From Neurospora tetrasperma FGSC 2508 (lineage: Eukaryota; Ascomycota; Sordariomycetes; Sordariales; Sordariaceae): a DNA stretch of 64,000 nucleotides. Shown here in pieces: positions 45,892 through 57,410 of this stretch. The notes below the pieces were generated by a model, which saw nothing but the letters and a program-made list of their open reading frames with translations, was not told the origin of the DNA and ran no database searches. The translations under genes were made by a program, and so were the position numbers. How positions within the stretch are numbered: the first letter of the stretch is position 1; each line of letters begins with the position of its first letter. The stretch is from contig NW_009799101.1 in the NCBI RefSeq assembly GCF_000213175.1, positions 3,299,236 to 3,363,235 on the forward strand, read 5' to 3'.

Positions 45892-47405
45892 ATGGATCGA
45901 CTAAAGAACTTCCTGACGCCGGTGAAGGCAACCGACGACGAGTATGAGCCGCTGGCAGACGACTCCTCATTGACACTCGAGGAGGAAGGAGAGACATACG
46001 AAGACCAGGCGCCTTTCTCATGGATAGAATACGCCATCTTCGCCTTGATCGGCGTCGCCATGCTCTGGGCATGGTATGTCCATGATACCCACTCGCGATA
46101 CTTATCCTGCTAACCACCCATTGACACTACAGGAACATGTTCCTCGCTGCTGCTCCCTACTTTCAAACCCGGTTCGAATCCAACGAATGGATCCTCGCCA
46201 ACTCCCAATCCGCTATCCTCTCCGTCTCGACAACCGCCAACCTCCTGGCTCTGCTCGTCTTGATGAACATTCAGTCCTCAGCCAACTATCCTTTGCGTAT
46301 CAAGGCCTCTCTGATCGTCACCATTGCCGTCTTCGGACTCTTGACCATCTCGACTGTCGCCTTCCGCAATGTCTCCCCGACCACCTACCTCGTCTTCCTG
46401 CTGCTCATGGTCGGCGCCTCCGCCTGGGCCTCCGGCATGTTGCAAAACGGCGCCTTCGCCTTCGCCGCCAGCTTCGGTCGACCGGAGTACACCCAAGCCA
46501 TCATGGCCGGCCAGGGCGTGGCCGGGATTCTGCCCCCTCTAGCACAAATCGTCTCCTACCTCGCGGTGCCTCAGTCCGGCGAATCCAATCCTCCCTTCAA
46601 CTCAACAACTGCCGCCACCACTACTCTTGACAGCACCCCAGAAGCGGCCCCCAGCACCTCGGCCTTCATCTACTTTCTCACCGCCGTGCTAGTCTCCCTT
46701 GCCACCCTCATCGCCTTCTACCCCCTCGTCAAGCGACACACCGCGCTCGTCGAATCCCGCCTCATGCTCGACGAAGACACCCAGCAACAACTCCTCTCGC
46801 AGTCCATCATCTCCCTCGAGGAAGCCGAGCGGCTTCGCCGACACTACGTCAGCCCTTCTACCCTTTTCCGCAAGCTCAATTGGATTGCCGTCTCTGTCTT
46901 TTTGTGTTTCGTCGTAGCCATGTTCTTCCCCGTTTTCACAGCCAAGATCCTGTCCGTCCACGATGACTCTGTCATCTCCCCTGGCCCGGGGGAAAAAGCG
47001 TCGTCTATATTTACTCCCGGAGCCTTCATTCCCCTCGGCTTCTTCTTCTGGAACCTCGGCGACTTGCTCGGTCGCGTATCCCCCATGTTCCTCCCCTTTT
47101 CACTGCGGGATCGCCCCGTAGCCTTGTTCGCGGTGGCGGTCGCGAGACTGGTCTTCTTGCCCATGTACTTGCTCTGCAACATCCGTGGTCAGGGAGCGGT
47201 GGTGGATAGCGATCTGTTTTATTTGTTGGTGGTGCAGTTGCCCTTTGGCTTGACGAATGGGTGGTTGTGTACGAGCAGCATGATGGCTGCCGGGGAGTGT
47301 GTGGATGAGGGCGAGAGGGAGGCGGCCGGCGGCTTTATGAGTATGTGTCTTGTAGGTGGCTTGTCGGTGGGGAGTTTGGCTAGTTTTAGCGTTGCTAGCA
47401 TCTGA
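45892..47405 (+). CDS. Equilibrative nucleoside transporter (ENT/SLC29 family, Fun26-like)
   Basis: Facilitative carrier of nucleosides and bases; the yeast homologue Fun26 sits in the vacuole membrane. Two exons: 45892-46073 and 46133-47405, with a 59-nt intron (branch GCTAAC); 484 residues. An acidic hydrophilic N-terminus (DDEYEPLADD) precedes the first membrane segment (YAIFALIGVAMLWAWNMFLAAAPYF), which carries the family pattern G-x-x-x-L-x-x-W-N at the end of helix 1. About 11 hydrophobic segments can be counted, with a large loop around residues 225-260. The C-terminal part shows NGWLCTSSMM and a Gly-rich GGFMSMCLVGG helix, as in ENTs. The upstream in-frame ATG at 45775 gives an implausible basic leader, so 45892 is preferred. 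Confidence 0.9.
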
Positions 47406-48394
47406 TGTCGTTGATGTTGGTGTAATTCCTTTTTTCTCTTTTGTTTTTTTTTAATCTCCGATTTCGTTTTCTTTTTTGGGGAGCGAAATGTTGGATATAA
47501 CGTAGGATGGAGTGGATGGACTGCTTGCAGGCACATTGTGGTTTGTGTTAGCGAACTGGGAAGGTTAGAGGCGTTATGGTGTTGGATTGCGTTAGCGAAG
47601 GTCTTGCTAGACTAGAAAGATCAGACCTGTGATGAACTCGTGGCATTTAGAAGATATATACCCAATCCCAACATAAAATAGAATGTCAGTAAATTCCCAG
47701 TCCCCAAGACACATTATCGCAACAGATATCATGTAGTTGGAAGTTTGAACAACGTTGACATGACGCAGGTTCATATGTATGTTCCATAGTAGTACAACGG
47801 AGTGAGGAGTCGCATAACAACCCTGGGGTATTGTAAACTTATCCTTCCCATCCCATCACATCATCTTCCTCCACCCTTCTTCATCTGTTTGTCCGTCCGT
47901 TCGCCTGGCTGTGGCGGTCCATCCTCATGGTGTATCTCAATAAAGAACAAAAAACTTTTTTTTTCCCCTCTTCCCTTCGCTCTTTACAGTCATCATCTCT
48001 TCCTCTTCTCCCTTCTCTAGAAGTACACTATGTACTACTCTCCAAGAAAACAGAAAAGAAAGAACCCAAACAACCCCATTTTTCTAGGTGATGTTCGTTC
48101 TTTTTGTAGGCCCATCACCAACCCACAAACCAATGATATCAATCCATGGAAACGAAAGCCAAATGTGCCACCACCGTCAGAAAAGCGTTGAAAATCAAAG
48201 AGTAATCGATCATGGGGTTCCGGTTCGTGACTCCACCCCTCCGAAACGCCGTTGGAAAATCATATCAGAGAAAGAGTAGAACCCGCTTGCCTGAGAAAAC
48301 CAAGAAAGGAGGAGCGGAAAAAACTGTACGGCAAAATGTGATCGGCACATGGAAGAGCGTAGCACGCCCGCAATATGACAGTCCCCAGGCTCAT
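47406..48394. other. Convergent 3' intergenic region
   Basis: 989 bp between the 3' ends of the nucleoside transporter and mdm34. It is T-rich at 47430-47480 and 47950-47965, as in 3' UTRs. Nothing else is seen. Confidence 0.5.
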
Positions 48395-50873
48395 CTATCT
48401 TGGTTCATAAGCCGGTGGGGGAATGTCATGCTGGTGGCTCTCCTCCCAAAAAGCAGGATTGCGGTTCTTCTCGTCATACACACGGCGGGCAATCTCACCC
48501 GCAATTTTGGTGATCCAAGCTTGCTCAAGAATCACCGAGGACATATCTGGCTGAGGACCAGCACGTCCCCACTGTTGTTGTTGCTGTTGCTGAAACTGCT
48601 GCTGCTGGCCTTTGGCATCTGCGTAGATTGACGCAGTGGATTCGGCCTTTTCGGACACTCTGCTGGAATACGACGGCGGCATCTCCTGCGCCGACGTTTG
48701 TGGAGCTGGGCTGCTAGGGAACATGGAAGGCTGGCGAGTATACACATGCTCCTGGGGAGAGGCAGCCCGCGAGGGCTGGGCAGTCACGGGCACACTTGGG
48801 ACAGCAGCACGCGGACCAGACGATTCAGAAGCCCTGGCAGATGTAGTAGCGTCTGTGGGAGGCCTGAACCTCACCTTGCTCTGGGATGCAGCCAGATCAT
48901 CTTCTGGTACCTCCCGTATTGTTGTAGGGATGACAGGTTCAGACATGGGTGTACGGGTCGAAGCCTCGGAGTGGCTATCGCCAGCTTGGCTGCTGGTGCT
49001 ACCGATCTCGCTGACAGGCTCACTCGCCGCCGTCTTGCTACGCAGGTTGACGACCCGCATCTTCTTCTTGCGGCCCGCCTTGGAATGCCTACCAGAGCCC
49101 AGAGACAAGCCCGTAGTGGCGGACCCCATACTCACCAAGGTCGGCCTGGATAGAGCGTGACCACTAGCCTGACTGCTGTTGTCTGAGAAAGTGTAAGTAT
49201 GGACACTTCCCTGGTACGAAGACGTCCGGTGGAGGTTGGGCGTAGATGCCGGAGTAGCTGTGGCATCAGGCTTGTCAGACTGCCCAGCCCAAGCTCTGAA
49301 CACTACCTCGAGAATGTTTGGTGTTAGGAGAGATGAGGTACGGTGAGCACGGGCAAGGGCATCCATCTTTTCGAGGTTCTTTTGCGAGAACAACGATTGT
49401 GTCTCGGGACCCCCGTCAAGAGATAGTGACGAAATCTCGGCAGGATCCAGACGATGGCCATGCGCATCCACAGCGTCAAGTGGTGGTGTTGCCAGCGGGT
49501 TTATCGCCGCATCACTTTCCTCCTTGGCTTCCTCATCCTCCTTTGGAACCTGATCCGGGCACCACAGTTGAAGCGAGAGACGATGGATGATTGCTGGAAG
49601 TTCATCCATGATCAGGTCTCGCAACTTCATCTCGATGGTTTTTTGAAGGTAATCCCTAACGAACTGAATGGAGTCGAAGGTCGAAGAGACCTTGAGAGAC
49701 TCGAGAGGGTCATTTCGAAAGACTATTGTGAGGCCCTTTTGCTTGGAGAAAACTAGGATGATGAAGGCCGACAGCTTGATCTCGGACAGGGTGATCTGAA
49801 GCGGTATTGTAAGCGATGACGATGCCGTCAGGGGTTCTGGTGACGTGAAGCTGGGTTTGGCGGATATGTACGTGTTTAGCGGGTTCGCCTATCAGTTGAT
49901 TTATTAGCATCACTCTTGTTAACCCTGGACAGTCTTGGTGTACTATGGTGATATGGGTAAGTTAAACCCGTGGATCAGGTCGTTGGACACACAGTGCCCA
50001 CGAACCTTTAGCTTTAGTGGTCAGTGCAAGATACCTGACAGGGAGGTAAAACTTTTGCTCGTAACCGCAGTAGCGCAAAAGAGACGTGCAGCACCTGGAG
50101 AGACCCCTGCCAGGTGATCTTCGGTAATTTGGGGCAATGCGCCAAGGATGCCAAGTAAAATCTCCAGCCTTTCGGGAATTTTCTCGCGGGTGGGTGCCCA
50201 AGCCAGCTGAAGCACGAACGAGAAAGCCGTCCTCAGAAGTCCTGTTGTATGGTTTTTGTAATCCACACATATACAGTGTATCACCAGTCTTGAGCTTGCC
50301 AGAGCGCTGAGCACTTGCCCACCAGCTCGCCCACTCCCTTGATCCGAAAAATCGTCATGATCCACGTCGGCTTGAAGAAAGCATGTCCCATGTTCGGAGC
50401 ACTAGCCACAGTGGAGCCATGTCGTCGGGAGTAGGTACTGGCAAAAGTTCGTAGCGCTCGTCCAATGGTTCCTCGGATATTCATGTTACCGCACTGCGCA
50501 CTGCGCAGTAGCTTCCTCGACGAATGGTGGGGGAGAGAAAAGGCAAAAGCAAAAGCTCCCAACATGGTGTGAGAGCCATTGACAAAAAAGCCTGGAAAAG
50601 CCGTACCTGCACTCGTGTTGCCAAAGTCAAGAAGGCGTCGCCAGAATAGCACATTTTGAAAATGCCGCGGAACCTGTCCTCTGCCAAATCTCCTATTTCC
50701 AAAATCTCCAGGTCGGGCGGCACGGAGCCAAGGTTGAGTTCGGTCACGAAGATGTCATCGACAATGATCGGGGGCTTGGGCGACTTGTTCAAGGCTGTCG
50801 TGAGGAGGTCGCGTGCCCGTTCGTAGAAGCCGGCGTCGGCCGTCAGCGGCGACCAGTTGAAGTTGAAGGCCAT
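48395..50873 (-). CDS. mdm34: Mdm34, ERMES tether subunit (SMP-domain protein)
   Basis: Mitochondrial outer-membrane subunit of ERMES, the ER-mitochondria lipid-transfer tether with Mmm1, Mdm10 and Mdm12. Exon 1 (50873-50607) encodes [20 protein letters not shown] and the start of the SMP lipid-binding domain. Exon 2 (49888-48395) continues at [20 protein letters not shown]; 586 residues. The join (ATRVQ|ANPLNTY) matches Mdm34 sequences I know. The intron between is 718 nt (donor GTACGG, acceptor TGATAG), about ten times the Neurospora norm. The C-terminal half is disordered with a basic GRKKKMR patch and a Gln run coded by CAG/CAA repeats. It carries two PPxY motifs, PPSY and PPAY, the latter six residues from the end. 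PPxY motifs bind Rsp5-type ubiquitin ligases, a known feature of yeast Mdm34. Confidence 0.93.
49889..50606 (-). other. 718-nt intron of mdm34
   Basis: Bounded by GTACGG and TGATAG, with a GCTAAT branch-like motif about 17 nt before the acceptor. Frames of 60-120 codons occur on both strands but show no family. It could hold a non-coding RNA or an enhancer, or contain an unrecognised small insertion. Confidence 0.7.
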
Positions 50874-53049
50874 ATTGAGTTGGCGTTGTCTTTAGTCAGA
50901 CATGGCAATCGGAGGGCGGGTGTTGAATATGGTTGCTTCCGTCGGTGCGGAGGAGACGCTGGGTCGTCGAAGATTGCTGGCCAAATTGCCAACAATGACG
51001 GAACTCGGAATGCGACCCGAAATACGATGCGTTCGACGATGCGCTCGGGATCGGTCGCGCAGCAGTGGTGACAGTAGATATTCGACTCCCCGATCGAAGG
51101 ATGTTGCGGAAAAAGAGACCTGGGAGTCCGGAGGTTGTGCGGTTTGGTATTGTAGAATTGGCAGAATTGCCCGGGGTAGCGGGTGTTGTAGGTAAGTTCA
51201 CGTGCTGAGGTCGGCGGGAGCTGGAGATTACAATGGGGTCAGGATGTGGACAGGATGACCATGACGCTATTTTGTGGGCGGGCCTTTTTCTGAAATTTTT
51301 CGCGCGTGTCGCTCTTTCGTTCACTTCATGCACTGCAGTCAGAAGCAGGCAAGTGTGACTGCGTCAGGGTGCAAGGTGGTAGAGGTACGTGGGACGCTGT
51401 GTGGCTTGGGGGTAGCAGTGCGGGTGGCACCGGATCTTCTGACGCTGTCGCTGATGCTCACTTGGCAGTCCCTCAGTGGGCTGACATTGGCTGGGGCGGC
51501 GATTTGGGTACAACGAGCGCCTGATATGCTCAACTCCTGCTCGTTAATCGAACCGCGTGGAAGGCGTTTTGTCGTTCAATCAAGACTGGTTGAGGAATAG
51601 CATTGTTTATTAATTGTCTACACTGCATAATACATGGAAGCGGTCAGGCAGAATGAAGTCTACAAGACAGCACACTAAGTCCGAGGTACGCATTGAAACA
51701 CGCTCCAACCTATGCAGGGACAGTCGCTGCAACCGGACGTTAGCAGTGTCTTGTCTTGATCTGCTTAATCGGCGCAGCTTGTTTAGCCATAGACGAAACA
51801 AAAAGAAAGTGGAAAGGGGAGAATTGATGCGGATGCTGGATGCCCTGCGGAACGTAGGTAAGGTACAACCTACAGTACCTCTACTTGATGCCGTATGAAT
51901 GGGATGAATGCAGTGGGAGCAGTGGTGCGCTCTTGCCCTGCCGTTGTGAAGCAGCTGGAAACATAGGGCACTGGAACCCCAGCGGCACTCACCAATGACG
52001 ACGCAGAGCCTCCCACCAAAACCCTCCAAGACAGCCCAGGAGAATGAGGGGAAATAATCCAATGCACTTCAAAGAGGCATATCGCATTGGCACATCGAAC
52101 CAATGTCTCAGTCATCATTGGAACGGACTGAACGGTTGTTAGGGCCTTTCAAGTGGATCTTGAGCCTCGGGAATGCGGAGGGGGGAGGCAAGGTAAGCCT
52201 CACCAGTCGGGGAGAGCCCGGAGGTTTTTTCGACTTTAAATCCCGAGAGGGGTAACCCGTCGTGTGCTTTCGTTGTGAGGGACAGCCACACTTGTTTGTT
52301 TGGCTTTGGGCACTGATGAATCTTGTCCGTTATCCGTCGTTATCGGATCCATCGGCAGGACCCGTCACATTCGGGAAGCCTCGGTTTCTGGGGTATCTGT
52401 TTGGAGACGGGGACCGGGGCACCGGGCGGGGTCATGAAGATGAACCCGATGTTCTGGTGTCAGTGGAATGTTGTGTCTTCCGGGGTGGATACTCTGGAAA
52501 GGACGGTTCCCCAAACACCTACCTTGTGCTTATACGCAGTTACACGTATGTATGGTCAAGGGGGACATCACAGCGGCTTTGTGTCAATACGACTGTCCAA
52601 TGCTCAGTTTTGCTGTGGTTCAAAAATAGATTCCTGGAACGTCTTCCCTTTCCATTCCGTACCTTGAATCCAAAAGATTGATTGAAACCATGGGTCACTT
52701 CGTTGACAAAACTTCATTACCGTAGTCAAAGTGAAAGTTCAATGACAACTGACATTTAGCATCACAATATCAGACGAACTCCATTGCTGCCCTGATGATC
52801 TTCAGTGGCAAGAACAACTCAAGCTTCACTCGGCTCACCATTGCCAAGAAAGGCATCACTTACCAGTTACTGTGCCCGTTTGTTTTGGTTACACGTTGCC
52901 GCTAGCCCCAAACAATTCCTACCTTAGCTGAAACCGCGCCTCCTTTCTACGTCACAATGTCAATCAGCAACTCCAACGGAAAACAACAAGCCAACTGCAG
53001 TCATTCATTGTTCAACTTGCAAACGAACTGAATTGTAGTAAACGTAATC
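50874..53049. promoter_or_regulatory. Divergent interval between mdm34 and the IPK1-type gene
   Basis: 2.2 kb between outward-pointing starts. Frames of 139 codons (52262-52681, +) and 150 codons (52062-51610, -) exist but have no domain and no splice-linked extension; neither is called. The rest should be promoters and 5' UTRs. Confidence 0.4.
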
Positions 53050-54348
53050 ATGTCACCAAAACCAGTAGCAGACCTAGCCAGCTTGAAAGGCACCAATTGC
53101 CAGTTCAAGTTCATCGGTGAAGGCGCCGCCAACATAGTCTTTGAGGTTGTCTTTCCTGAGGAAGACATCACCACTCAGGATGATGGCGATAGTCAGATCT
53201 TGGACATCCTACAAGGTGACTATTACCTTTAGCCCCATTCACCACATGAGACGTCAATACTAAGATCATCACAGGGAAACTCTTACGAGTACCAAAGGCC
53301 AATACCAAAGCCTTTCCACACCCCGAAATCCTTCAGTACTGGGAGTCATCCATCAGTCCACTCTTCGATAACCCCCAGGAAGACCTAGTACAGCAGCACC
53401 TCATTCGTCTGGACAATTCCGTCGTCTCACAACTGAATGCAATTCTTGAAAATGAAGACGCCCAGCGTAGGGCAGATTTCCAGGGTACCAAGGTGGCCGA
53501 GGCCGAGTATGGCATGTTGGTTGAGGATATGAGGAAGAGTTTGTCCCTCTTCACCTTTTCCCCCCCTTCCCTCCAGCTCTTTTGTCTCTAACTTAAATCC
53601 CCTTCCCCCCGCAGAATTCCCATTAGACTTCCTTCTAGAATTCAAACCCAAATGGCTCACCCCTTCCCCCTCCGCCCCCTCTACCGCCACGCGCTGCCGT
53701 AACTGTGCCCGCGAAGCCTACCGCCTACACAAATCGCTTCGCTCCGCTTCCTCCGACCAAAACTCCTCCTGTGCCCTTAGCCACGAGCCACCGTTCTGCC
53801 CCCTCGAGTACCTAGCCGCTCAATCCTCGCCCTGCTCTCTAGCCCGAGTCATCGCATCCATCAACCTCTCCGCCATTTCCGCTTCTTTGGACACCAAGCC
53901 AGCGACGAGGGAGAATCCCGTTGGTGTGCAACCGGCTGTTTCTCTGGATGGCGAGGACGATGGCAGGCCAGGAATGGACCAAGTAGACGAGCGCTACCGC
54001 GTCGCGCTTGTTCACTGGCTGCAAAGCAATTCGTTGCTGCCCAAGCTGCGGGACGCGCAAGAGAGCTTGGACCCGGCGCCGGAGGGGACGAGTGACCAGG
54101 AGAAGCTGGCGTTGGCGATGACGTTGAGGGATTGTACCTGTTTTGTGAGGATATCGGAAGACTCGAAGGGAGGCTTGAAGGTGGAAGCCAAGCTGGCGGA
54201 TTTGGATAAGAAGAATTGGGAGGCCAAGTTGGAGTATTGGAAGGGGATGGATGAGGTGTTGAAAGAGGGGGGGTATTATGAGGGGGTGGAGGTGCCGAGG
54301 ATTCGGACGAGGTGTTTCATGGAGGTTGGGGCAGGGGAGGCGGCCTGA
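53050..54348 (+). CDS. Inositol-pentakisphosphate 2-kinase (IPK1 family)
   Basis: Phosphorylates inositol pentakisphosphate at position 2 to make phytate (InsP6), which supports nuclear mRNA export and other processes. Three exons: 53050-53215, 53275-53538 and 53615-54348; 387 residues. The N-lobe begins FKFIGEGAANIVFEVVFPEED, a glycine-rich nucleotide loop, followed by KLLRVPK with the ATP-site Lys/Arg. The family signature EFKPKW appears at the start of exon 3. It is followed by a Cys-pair (CRNCAREAYR) like the zinc/insertion motif in this family. The C-lobe ends with RDCTCFVRI, a DLDKKNWEAKLEYWK segment and RTRC. The protein is of usual fungal size. Annotation is from motifs; specificity for the 2-position is inferred from the family. 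Confidence 0.88.
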
Positions 54349-54627
54349 GAGTTTATGCCATTGATGTTGTCATGGGCTTTCAAGGGAGATGGATGGGCAC
54401 TTGTAATGGTGATGGTTCGGTGCCGTGCTGGCCTTTAACAACCCTAAATGATGAACGATAAAGCGCCGTTTTCCTTACCCAACACTAGCAATGCAATTTG
54501 TGACTCCCTGGCTGTTTAGCACCCATGAACGCCATAACTCCCTTTACTCAACATAATCCGAATCAGATGCCACACGGTAACGCTGCCTCCGAGCCGCCTA
54601 CTGCGCTGAACGCTCCTCGACTTCCTT

Positions 54628-55641
54628 CTAGGCAGCCTTAGCGCTCTCCGCCCTCAGTGCCTCCAGCCGTTTCTGCTTCTTCTCCAACTCCTCCATCATC
54701 TGCTTCTTCATCTCATCCACCTTTAGCTTCGCCTCCTTGAGCTTCTGAATCTCCAACTGCTCCGTCTCCCGACTGAACGGCTGCCCGGGTCTATTAACCA
54801 GAGGAATCATCGCGCTCCTCTCCAGCACGCCTCCCTCGGACTTTTGTATCACAAACGGCTCCTCTTTTGACTCATTATTGTTCTTCCCGTCCTTGTTCGT
54901 GCTCACACTAGCCCGCGAGTGACTCCTCTCGTGCCCTTTCTTATTTCCGCCCTTGCTGCTGCTCGCCCCGGGCGTGTTCGCGCTGGTCGGCGTCGCGGCG
55001 CCACTACCGCCGCCGCCGCCGCCGCCGCCGTCTTTCAGTGTTGAAGCCGATGGCGGGAGGGCGCCCGAGATGAGGATATCGTAAAAGGGCTCGTAGGGTT
55101 CGTTGAAGATCTGTTCCTCGTATACCCAGGAAATGACCTCGCCGCCGTTGAGGCGCATAGCTTCCTTCTCTTCTTCGGTGCGGCCGAATGGGTGCAGGCG
55201 CAGATGGTGATAGAGCGTTTGAGGCTTCTCGGAGGATTCGGGGACGTAGTACAGCTTCATGGTGATTTCGAACTCACCCCAGCCGGTCTCGTGTATTTGG
55301 AAGGGTTGGCCTTTGACCCCTTCTACCACTGGACGGAGGGACACGGTTGATTAGCTTAGGTCGAAGGGGATGGAAGGAGGTATGAGAACCGGATGTAGGG
55401 ACGTACTTCGAACATGGTTTGGAATGGACTCGTGAAGCTTAAACTGAACGCGCCGAAGCCAGTACGTAATGTCCACATCGTCGATGCCCTTGATGAAAAC
55501 GGTCCAGGAGTGCGTGTGATCATCTGGAACGCCGGGCGGTTTGGGGTTGGTCTTTTCGTCGAAGGGCCGTGCTGTTGTTCCGTAAACGAAGGGTCGAAAT
55601 ATTTGAACGCCCTTGACACGCTTGCCTGTAGGTGGTGCCAT
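54628..55641 (-). CDS. yaf9: Yaf9-type YEATS-domain chromatin reader
   Basis: Subunit shared by NuA4 acetyltransferase and SWR1 remodeller; its YEATS domain reads acetylated or crotonylated histone H3. Two exons: 55641-55407 and 55328-54628; 311 residues. The YEATS domain spans about residues 8-150, with HTHSW (42-46), the loop GWGEFEI (94-100) and [10 protein letters not shown]. The [18 protein letters not shown] region follows. Next is an insertion with eight Gly in a row, coded by GGC repeats (about 55010-55030), and a Ser/Asn/Lys-rich linker. The C-terminal coiled coil ([20 protein letters not shown]) is where Yaf9 joins its complexes. The start [12 protein letters not shown] is typical of the family. 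The Taf14/Sas5 class is less likely, given the start and the coiled coil. Confidence 0.93.
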
Positions 55642-56319
55642 CTTGTTTGGCGGTGATGGTTATGGATAGATTGAAGCTGTTCGAAGTGTTGAGATTCGCG
55701 CTGCTTCGCGGTGGTTTCGACAGACGCGGTAGGCCAATTGGCAAAGCTATAGTTATAGCGATATAGACTAGCTGGGCATACGCAAGTCGTTTATCAGACC
55801 TGAATTCGACTACACCACTGTGTACGGGAGGAGTGATTCTTGAAGAAGTGAAGATGGCGCAACGAGAACAAAATGATGATTACAGGATTACAAAAGTGCC
55901 ACCACCAGCAAGGTACCTGCATGAAGGATGGAGAAAAAAGTCGGGCGTGTTCCAGCCTTGAATGCGGGGCAGAGAAGCCCAACTGTTAAGGTTCCCTTTC
56001 CCTCCGGGGTTTAGCGGACCCTTGGCCCTGCGAATTTATCGAAAAACATCAGTGCCACCCTTGTAGATGATCGTTCGATAAGGATTTTTCGAGTCTGGAT
56101 AACGGATCGGGGCTCTCCATGATGCAATCGTCTGGGGTTTCGATTGTTTACTTCTGCGGATAGAAAATCGGGGAGGAAACCTGGAAGGGTAACCTAGCTT
56201 ATAGCCGAGAAAGAGTCTGACAAACATAAAAAGAACCTAACCAGCCAATCTGTTTGAGCTGCCTGTTCTTCAGATAATCTCTTTCTTCCCAAGTTCTCAC
56301 CGTCAAGCAAGCTTCCATC
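55642..56319. promoter_or_regulatory. Divergent promoter of yaf9 and the Coq11-like gene
   Basis: 678 bp between outward-pointing start codons. No other gene is supportable; no conspicuous repeat seen. Confidence 0.45.
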
Positions 56320-57269
56320 ATGTCGTCCGCCGCAAAGAAGCTTATCGTCGCCGGAGGCAACGGTTTCCTGGGCTCCAGGATCTGTCAGGCGGCTGTCCAC
56401 AGAGGATGGGATGTAACATCTATCAGGTATTATACTCAGACACCTCCCTCCTTGACTGATCATTTCACCCTTTGCAAATGGTTGAACTGACCACCTCTTC
56501 TACGTCCAGTCGCTCCGGCCAACCCAACTGGTCTTCCGTATCCGCCTCCCCCTCCGCTCCCTCCTGGTCGACCGCCGTTTCTTGGGAGCGCGCCGACATA
56601 TTCCGCCCCGCCGAATGGATCGCCCTCCTGAACGGTGCTGACTATGTTGTCCATTCTTTGGGCATCCTCCTCGAAGCCGACTACAAGGGCGTCATCTCCG
56701 GTCGGGAGTCTCCTATTGCAGGCCTCCAGAAGGCCTTCTCGCCCCGTCACACCCCAAACCCGCTCGAGCGTCGTCCTGGTGACGAGCTCCATCCTCCGAC
56801 CAACGCGAACCAGTTGACCTACGAGATGATGAACCGCGATAGCGCCATCCTGCTCGCCAAGGAGGCCGCTAACAAGGGCGTCAAGGGCTTTGGCTACATT
56901 TCCGCTGCGGGAGGAGCTCCCGTATTGCCGAGCAGGTATATCTCAACCAAGAGGGAGGCTGAGGACGTGATCGCGCGGGAGTTCCCCGGCATGCGGAGTG
57001 TATTCTTCAGGCCGCCATTCATGTACGACAGCTCGCGGCCTGTGACGATGCCGTTGGCGGCGATGACCATGGCGGGAAGTATCTTCAACGGGGCCACAGG
57101 AGGAGTGCTATCCAACTTCTTGGGGAGTGCGGGGACGAAGCCTCTCAAGGCAGATCTGGTTGCGGAGGCGGTGGTGGAAGGATTGGACGATACAGCGGTT
57201 AAAGGGGCAGTTGAGGTCCCCGAGCTGGAGACGTTGGCGAACAAGGGTTGGAGGAGAACTATGCTTTGA
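56320..57269 (+). CDS. Coq11-like mitochondrial short-chain NAD(P)-binding protein
   Basis: Extended SDR-type protein related to yeast Coq11 (YLR290C), which associates with the coenzyme Q synthome in mitochondria. Two exons: 56320-56426 and 56510-57269, with an 83-nt intron; 288 residues. The dinucleotide motif is VAGGNGFLGSRIC near the N-terminus, with the second strand ending VTSISRSG across the splice junction. ADYVVHSLGILLEADYK and FGYISAAGGAP match the NDUFA9/Coq11 group. YISTKREAED contains the YxxxK catalytic-type pair. No long basic presequence is visible, so import may use the N-terminal helix. NDUFA9 itself is larger, so Coq11 is the better fit; substrate unknown. Confidence 0.8.
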
Positions 57270-57410
57270 GAGCAAAGAATCGGCTCAAATGGTCTGTATT
57301 TTACCTGAATCATAACCTTGGCAATGTATAAAACGATGATGCTTGACATATAAAAACCAGTAATCAATCCTTCAACGCCGTTTCCTCTTCGCATGAAGCC
57401 CAGAGTTACC

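Noticed and set aside
52262-52681. 139-codon frame upstream of the IPK1-type gene
   Set aside because: No recognisable motif, non-ATG start region and unusual composition; a chance frame is the simplest reading.
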